A stretch of 6,771 nucleotides of DNA. Source: Balneolales bacterium. Lineage in GTDB: Bacteria; Bacteroidota; Rhodothermia; Balneolales; Natronogracilivirgulaceae. How positions within the stretch are numbered: the first letter of the stretch is position 1; each line of letters opens with the position of its first letter. This document shows positions 5,907 through 6,771 of the stretch, one piece after another. The stretch spans positions 1 through 6,771 of the forward strand of contig SKNL01000084.1 of assembly GCA_007120555.1 (NCBI GenBank), written 5' to 3'. The notes beneath the pieces were generated by a model. That model saw only the letters and a program-made list of their open reading frames with translations. It made no database searches and was not told where the DNA came from. Both the position numbers and the translations under genes were made by a program.

Positions 5907-6764
5907 TCAGGTTCGGCTGAGGAACCGTTCCAGCTCCTCCTGCCATGGCAAAATACGTGTTCCGGGGACACCAGCCAATTGCCGGATGTCGAGCCGCGAC
6001 CATTTCGGACGGTTGGCCTGGGTCGGATATTCGGAGGTCGGAATGGGTTCAAGGGTCACTTTTGTGCTGCTGATCCGGAATATTTCACGGGCGAAATCGT
6101 GCCATGTCGTCACCCCGCCGGAGGAAAGGTGGATCGTACCCCTTATGTTGTTTTTTATGAGGACACGGGTGTTGTGGACAACCGCTTCCGCAAATGTCGG
6201 ACAGCCGTACTGATCGTTGACCACCCTCAAACGATCGCGCTCGCCGCCCAGCCGGAGCATTGTGTTGATGAAGTTGCTGCCGTGCCGCCCGCACAACCAG
6301 GATACGCGGATAATCAAATGATTCGCATTCTGTGCCCGTATCTGCTGCTCACCCAGCCATTTTGTGCTGCCATAGGCATTGACCGGGTCCGGCGGAAAAC
6401 TCTCAGGATATCCGTCCGGGTACTGGTGACGATGCTCCTTCAGACCGGGGAACACGTAATCCGTGGAATAGTGCACCAGCAGGATGCCAGCTGCGGCGGT
6501 AACACGTCCCAGGTTTCCGGGTGCAACGATATTGACCGTTTCGGCCAGTTCGGTCTCGAGCTCCGCCTGATCCACCTTGGTGTAGGCGGCGCAATTGATG
6601 ATGATGTCGGGCCTGATTTTCTCCACGGTACGCTTCACATCATCCATGCGCGTGATGTCCAGGTCTTTCCGGGACAGGCCGTACACATCCTCCCCGTCCC
6701 GCTCCAAAGTCAGGATCCACTCCTGTCCCAACTGACCCGCCGCGCCCAGCACCATCCATTTCAT
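5907..6764 (-). CDS. rmlD: dTDP-4-dehydrorhamnose reductase RmlD
   Basis: Last enzyme of the pathway: NAD(P)H-dependent reduction of dTDP-4-keto-L-rhamnose to dTDP-L-rhamnose, the donor for rhamnosyltransferases building surface glycans. The protein is 285 residues, usual for the family. It shows the GAAGQLG nucleotide-binding motif (7-13), DLDIT (34-38), PDIIINCAAYTKVDQAE (52-68), STDYVF (100-105) with Thr101, and the catalytic pair Tyr131/Lys135 in YGSTKWLGE. RVSWLCG (153-159), DQYGCPT (184-190) and GTIHLSS (209-215) are further RmlD signatures. The stretch between STDYVF and the catalytic Tyr is about six residues longer than I recall for the E. coli enzyme. The ATG at 6764 starts the canonical N-terminus. 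Only 7 bases of upstream sequence are in the window, beginning TAA on the - strand, which might be the stop of an adjacent gene; this is a guess. Confidence 0.97.
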   Translation of the reverse strand: MKWMVLGAAGQLGQEWILTLERDGEDVYGLSRKDLDITRMDDVKRTVEKIRPDIIINCAAYTKVDQAELETELAETVNIVAPGNLGRVTAAAGILLVHYSTDYVFPGLKEHRHQYPDGYPESFPPDPVNAYGSTKWLGEQQIRAQNANHLIIRVSWLCGRHGSNFINTMLRLGGERDRLRVVNDQYGCPTFAEAVVHNTRVLIKNNIRGTIHLSSGGVTTWHDFAREIFRISSTKVTLEPIPTSEYPTQANRPKWSRLDIRQLAGVPGTRILPWQEELERFLSRT

Positions 6765-6771
6765 CTGTTTA

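Overview
The window carries seven recognisable protein genes and almost no unused DNA. One gene, cut off by the left edge, lies on the + strand: an S41 (C-terminal processing) peptidase. The other six are on the - strand and face it, in transcription order rmlD, rmlC, rmlB, an EVE-domain protein, a long two-domain dCTP deaminase (dcd), and rsmE. No tRNA, rRNA, CRISPR array, insertion sequence, integrase or phage gene is visible.

Organism: the DNA is moderately GC-rich (mid-fifties per cent by eye). The S41 protease has the long C-terminal region after a GGG-V-PD motif that is familiar from Bacteroidota and their relatives, and most starts lack a strong Shine-Dalgarno sequence. I infer a member of the Bacteroidota/Balneolota/Rhodothermota group, with low to moderate certainty. 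The genes themselves are chromosomal housekeeping and surface-polysaccharide genes.

Layout. (1) Positions 1-1505: S41 protease, 5' end missing, followed by a rho-independent terminator whose hairpin has a degenerate copy just upstream. (2) Positions 1604-2299: RsmE, the 16S rRNA m3U1498 methyltransferase, convergent with the protease. (3) Positions 2387-4074: the EVE-domain gene and the tandem-domain dcd gene, joined by a 4-base ATGA overlap and so very probably translationally coupled; rsmE follows after 87 bases. (4) Positions 4075-4288: a 214-base intergenic region with a possible terminator for the rml operon and a cluster of inverted repeats, which should also hold the promoter for EVE-dcd. 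(5) Positions 4289-6764: rmlD-rmlC-rmlB, three of the four steps that make dTDP-L-rhamnose. The first enzyme, RmlA, is not in the window and may lie just beyond the right edge.

How they work together: RmlB, RmlC and RmlD convert dTDP-glucose to dTDP-L-rhamnose for O-antigen or other surface glycans. Dcd feeds dUMP/dTTP synthesis, which supplies the dTTP used by the rhamnose pathway, but that link is only metabolic inference. EVE and the N-terminal domain of RsmE both belong to the PUA-like fold that binds nucleic acid. I found no convincing new system. The points most worth a second look are the tandem Dcd that appears to keep active-site residues in both halves, its tight coupling to an EVE protein, and the palindrome cluster upstream of that pair.
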